NCBI RefSeq assembly: GCF_024362485.1
Contig: NZ_CP101456.1
Coordinates: 2,232,001 to 2,296,000, forward strand
Origin: Natronobeatus ordinarius
GTDB lineage: Archaea > Halobacteriota > Halobacteria > Halobacteriales > Natrialbaceae
DNA: 64,000 bases
Reading direction: 5' to 3'
Part shown: piece after piece, positions 61,377 through 64,000 of the stretch
Numbering within the stretch: the first letter of the stretch is position 1
Layout: each line of letters starts with the position of its first letter
Notes under the pieces: generated by a model
Told to the model about the DNA's origin: nothing
What the model saw: the letters and a program-made list of their open reading frames with translations, nothing else
Database searches by the model: none
Position numbers and translations under genes: made by a program

Positions 61377-62349
61377 CGGGGAGCCCGAGGCAACGCGGGC
61401 CTCGAACCACTCGAGCGGTGAACGGAGTGAACCGCGAGAGGACATCCCGCTGACCATCGCCGGTCACGAGGACCGTGAGCCGCCGGGAGCCAGTGAGGGA
61501 ACGACCCTCGAGTTCGACGACGGGACCGAGGAGTCGGCGGTCGAACCCGCCACCGACGACGAAGACGTCGAACCCGTCGAACTCCTCGTCCAGCTGGCCA
61601 AAGACGGCGAGATCGATCCCTGGGACATCGACGTCGTCCGGGTGACGGATAAGTTCCTCGAGGCGCTCGACGATGCCGACCTCCGAACCTCAGGCCGGGC
61701 GCTGTTCTACGCGAGCGTCCTCCTGCGGATGAAAAGCGACGAGCTGTTCGCCGTCGACGAACCCGAGGAGGAGGAGCTCCCGCCGTGGGAGGCTCCGTTC
61801 GCCGACGACCCCGACGCCGACGTCGAGCCGGGCTTCGATCCCATCGAGAGCCTCGAGGCCGAGATGGATCGCCGACTCGAGCGCAAACACGCTCGCGGGA
61901 AGCCCGAGACGCTCGACGAACTCGTTCGAGAGCTGCGCGAGGCCGAACGTGGCACGTGGTGGAAGGAGTCTCGGTCCTACGACACGAGCGACTCACCGAG
62001 CGGCTGGCGGCGGGGCACCCAGGAGCTCAGCTATCACTCCGCCGACGACTTCCGGGTGGACGACGAGCCCACCGCGGACGACGTCACCCACACCGCCCAC
62101 GGGGAGGACATCGAAACGGTCATCGACGACGTCGAGGCCGAACTCGCGGTCCACTACGAGAACGGCCGCGAGGAGGTGCTGTTCGCCGAGATCGACGACG
62201 TGGGCGGCTCGCGTGTGATGACCTACCTCGCGTTACTCTTTCTCGCCCACCGCAGTCGACTCGAACTCGAGCAGGACGACCTCTTCGGCGACCTCTGGAT
62301 CCAGCAGCCGACGCTCGAGGCCGAGCCGAGCGAAGCGATCGCGGACTGA
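61369..62349 (+). CDS. scpA: segregation and condensation protein ScpA
   Basis: The 326-residue protein is the kleisin partner of SMC. After a 60-residue acidic tail, the N-terminal domain reads VELLVQLAKDGEIDPWDIDV, VRVTDKFLEAL, and ALFYASVLLRMKSDELF. The C-terminal winged helix is near 240-320 (YLALLFLAHRSRLELEQDDL). Start overlaps the smc stop, coupling the two. No ScpB is present in the window. Confidence 0.93.
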   Translation: MTDGEPEATRASNHSSGERSEPREDIPLTIAGHEDREPPGASEGTTLEFDDGTEESAVEPATDDEDVEPVELLVQLAKDGEIDPWDIDVVRVTDKFLEALDDADLRTSGRALFYASVLLRMKSDELFAVDEPEEEELPPWEAPFADDPDADVEPGFDPIESLEAEMDRRLERKHARGKPETLDELVRELREAERGTWWKESRSYDTSDSPSGWRRGTQELSYHSADDFRVDDEPTADDVTHTAHGEDIETVIDDVEAELAVHYENGREEVLFAEIDDVGGSRVMTYLALLFLAHRSRLELEQDDLFGDLWIQQPTLEAEPSEAIAD

Positions 62350-62420
62350 CCGGCACTCGGGCGCGGATCGGAGCGGCCCATCGAAAGGATTACCCGTGAC
62401 TCGGCCGAGCATCCGTCTGA

Positions 62421-62900
62421 ATGGTCGACTCACGGCCCTCGAGTCTCGATTCGGACGTCCGTCGGATCGCAAACGGGGTCGGGTTCGTGGTCCTCTGGGG
62501 CTGGGTTCTCCTGTCGCTCGGTCTGCTGCCGACGTGGTTCGGCTACCCGTGGCTCGGCGCGCTCCTCTCTCTCGCCGGCCTCGTCATCTGCTGGCAGGCG
62601 TGGCGGGCGTCGGCGTATCCAGTGTACACGATCGGGACGCGGCGGGACGTCACGGTCGAGCCGATCGCCGAATCTGGACTCGACTGTGACGAGTGTGGCC
62701 GACCGGCAGGTGGCGGCGAACGCCGACGCTACGCCGAGCGGCGCGTCCTGTTCGGGACGACGATCGCGGTTCCGGAGTGGGGGACGAACGTCTACTGTGC
62801 GGATTGTGCCGACCGGCTCGAGGCCGAGCCGACCGCGGCGGCCGACCCAGAAACCGCGGCGTGGGAGCGAGAGCGGGATCGAGATCGAGACGGCCGCTGA
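62421..62900 (+). CDS. membrane protein with C-terminal zinc-ribbon, function unknown
   Basis: The 159-residue protein has two hydrophobic segments (about 18-38 and 42-62), then CDEC and CADC pairs (CDECGRPAGGGERRR and YCADCADRL) that make a zinc ribbon, and an acidic arginine-rich tail. It lies 71 bases after scpA and may be in the same operon. No family recognised. Confidence 0.7.
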   Translation: MVDSRPSSLDSDVRRIANGVGFVVLWGWVLLSLGLLPTWFGYPWLGALLSLAGLVICWQAWRASAYPVYTIGTRRDVTVEPIAESGLDCDECGRPAGGGERRRYAERRVLFGTTIAVPEWGTNVYCADCADRLEAEPTAAADPETAAWERERDRDRDGR

Positions 62901-63032
62901 GTTCCCGTCGGATCCGACGTCGGTCGGTAACTGCTCGAGCGGGTAGTCAACAGCGTTCACGGGTATCGCTCGTGTGCCGTGATATCATCCACTACGAGCG
63001 TTCAAGTATTCGGAACGCTATTTCGAACCGTA

Positions 63033-64000
63033 ATGCCCTCCACGGAACCCTCGAGTGCGAACGATCTGACGGAGGGCGAGCTCGTCCGGCCGATGTTCCG
63101 GCTGGCGTGGCCGCTCGTGGTCATCCAGCTGTTGCAGGTCGCCTACAACGTGGGCGACACGTTCTGGCTCGGTGCGCTCTCGCCCGACGCCGTCGGTGCG
63201 TTGAGCCTCGCGTTTCCGCTGATCTTCTTTCTGATCGCGATCGGGGGCGGCTTCACCGCGGCGGGGGCGATCCTGATCGCCCAGCACACCGGCGCTGGCA
63301 GTGACGAGGGTGGCCTGATCGCCGGGCAGACGCTCTCGTTCATCACGCTCGTCGCGATCACGCTTGGAATCGTCGGCTACCTCGTGACCGACGCGATGCT
63401 CGGGCTGTTGCCCGCCGACGCCGAGACGAGTGCGCGGATTATTCCGCTGGCCGCCGACTACATGCGCATCTTCTTCCTGGGGATGCCGTTTCTGTTCGGC
63501 TTTTTCGTCTTCGTCTCGCTCATGCGGGGCTACGGCAACACCCACGCCCCGATGCGGGTGATGATCGTCAGCGTCGTACTCAACCTCGCGCTCGACCCGC
63601 TGTTGATCTTCGGCGTCGGCCCCTTCCCCCGCCTCGAGATCGAAGGGGCCGCCGTCGCGACCGTCCTCTCGCGGGCAGTGGCGACCGCGATCGGCGTCTA
63701 CGTCCTGTTCTATACGGATCTGGGCCCGGAGATCGAAGCCGGCCACCTCGTTCCCCGTCCCGCCTACGTCTGGAAGATCACGCGACTGGGCGTGCCGACC
63801 GCGCTCGAGCAGTCGATGAGCTCGCTCGCGATGGTCACGATGACGGCGATGGTCGCGACGTTCCCGCCCGCGGTGGTGGCGGCCTACGGCCTCGGAAACC
63901 GGCTGATCTCGCTGGCGTTCCTCCCGGCGATGGGGATGGGACAGGCGACGGACACGATCGTCGGACAGAATCTGGGTGCCGGAAAACCGGAGCGAGCCGA
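63033..64000 (+). CDS. MATE family efflux transporter, 3' part cut by window edge
   Basis: The first 322 codons are visible. The protein starts MPSTEPSSANDLTEGELVRP and shows the N-terminal MATE half: PMFRLAWPLVVIQLLQVAYN, GDTFWLGALSPDAVGALSLA, six helices, and the loop GYGNTHAPMRVMIVSVVLN. The second half begins at ITRLGVPTALEQSMSSLAM. It should export drugs or metabolites in exchange for sodium or protons. The stop lies beyond the window. Confidence 0.9.
   Translation, partial: MPSTEPSSANDLTEGELVRPMFRLAWPLVVIQLLQVAYNVGDTFWLGALSPDAVGALSLAFPLIFFLIAIGGGFTAAGAILIAQHTGAGSDEGGLIAGQTLSFITLVAITLGIVGYLVTDAMLGLLPADAETSARIIPLAADYMRIFFLGMPFLFGFFVFVSLMRGYGNTHAPMRVMIVSVVLNLALDPLLIFGVGPFPRLEIEGAAVATVLSRAVATAIGVYVLFYTDLGPEIEAGHLVPRPAYVWKITRLGVPTALEQSMSSLAMVTMTAMVATFPPAVVAAYGLGNRLISLAFLPAMGMGQATDTIVGQNLGAGKPERA

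Overview
The window comes from a haloarchaeon. GC is high, the proteins are very acidic, many genes appear leaderless with an archaeal TATA box about 27 bases before the start codon, and the gene content is archaeal: EF-1 beta, Orc1/Cdc6, HalOD1 and bacterio-opsin-activator type (HTH_10) regulators, Tat lipoproteins and small CPxCG zinc-finger proteins. Most of it is ordinary chromosome. Both ends cut genes: an RNA ligase at the left and a MATE exporter at the right. No rRNA, tRNA or CRISPR array was seen.

Layout. 1-5.2 kb: RNA ligase divergent from its partner HARP (protein-only RNase P), a zinc-finger/EF-1 beta pair, an SDR, a TctA-like permease and a GNAT. 5.2-5.8 kb: a gene-poor AT-rich patch with two tiny overlapping ORFs. 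5.8-15.6 kb: tpiA, aroA, a winged-helix/small-membrane-protein pair, a Tat lipoprotein, an M24 peptidase and a DUF255 thioredoxin-fold protein. 15.9-22.1 kb: thyA-folA operon, an isopropylmalate/citramalate synthase with an odd 5' end, a purine PRTase behind tandem repeats, a methyltransferase, a DUF3267 protein and a DUF192 protein.

22.3-27.2 kb is the accessory region. A 123-bp palindromic MITE-like element abuts a 4.8-kb transposon with 36-bp imperfect terminal inverted repeats (29/36 matching) and an apparent ATAG duplication. The transposon carries a DDE transposase at its right end plus AT-rich passenger genes: a ParB-like protein and a GNAT, the latter split by a nested TnpB-only IS200/IS605 element.

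27-36 kb: HalOD1 protein, MMPL/RND exporter, two HTH_10 regulators and an Orc1/Cdc6. 36-48 kb: a DUF5788-PolX-Mut7-C operon, rhomboid protease, endonuclease V, glycerate kinase, a Get3/ArsA ATPase, and a second winged-helix/small-membrane pair with a 27-bp palindrome in its leader. 48-57 kb: aminotransferase, 3-hydroxybutyrate-dehydrogenase-like SDR, an HTH_10 regulator and a complete branched-chain-type ABC importer (livKHMGF order). 57-64 kb: coiled-coil protein, smc, scpA, a membrane zinc-ribbon protein and a partial MATE exporter.

The least explained signals are the cargo-bearing transposon, a dispersed palindrome found twice with compensating base changes, the duplicated wHTH/membrane pair with its palindrome, the tandem repeats before the PRTase gene, the out-of-frame leader ORF of the isopropylmalate/citramalate synthase gene, and the small overlapping ORFs at 5.4-5.7 kb.
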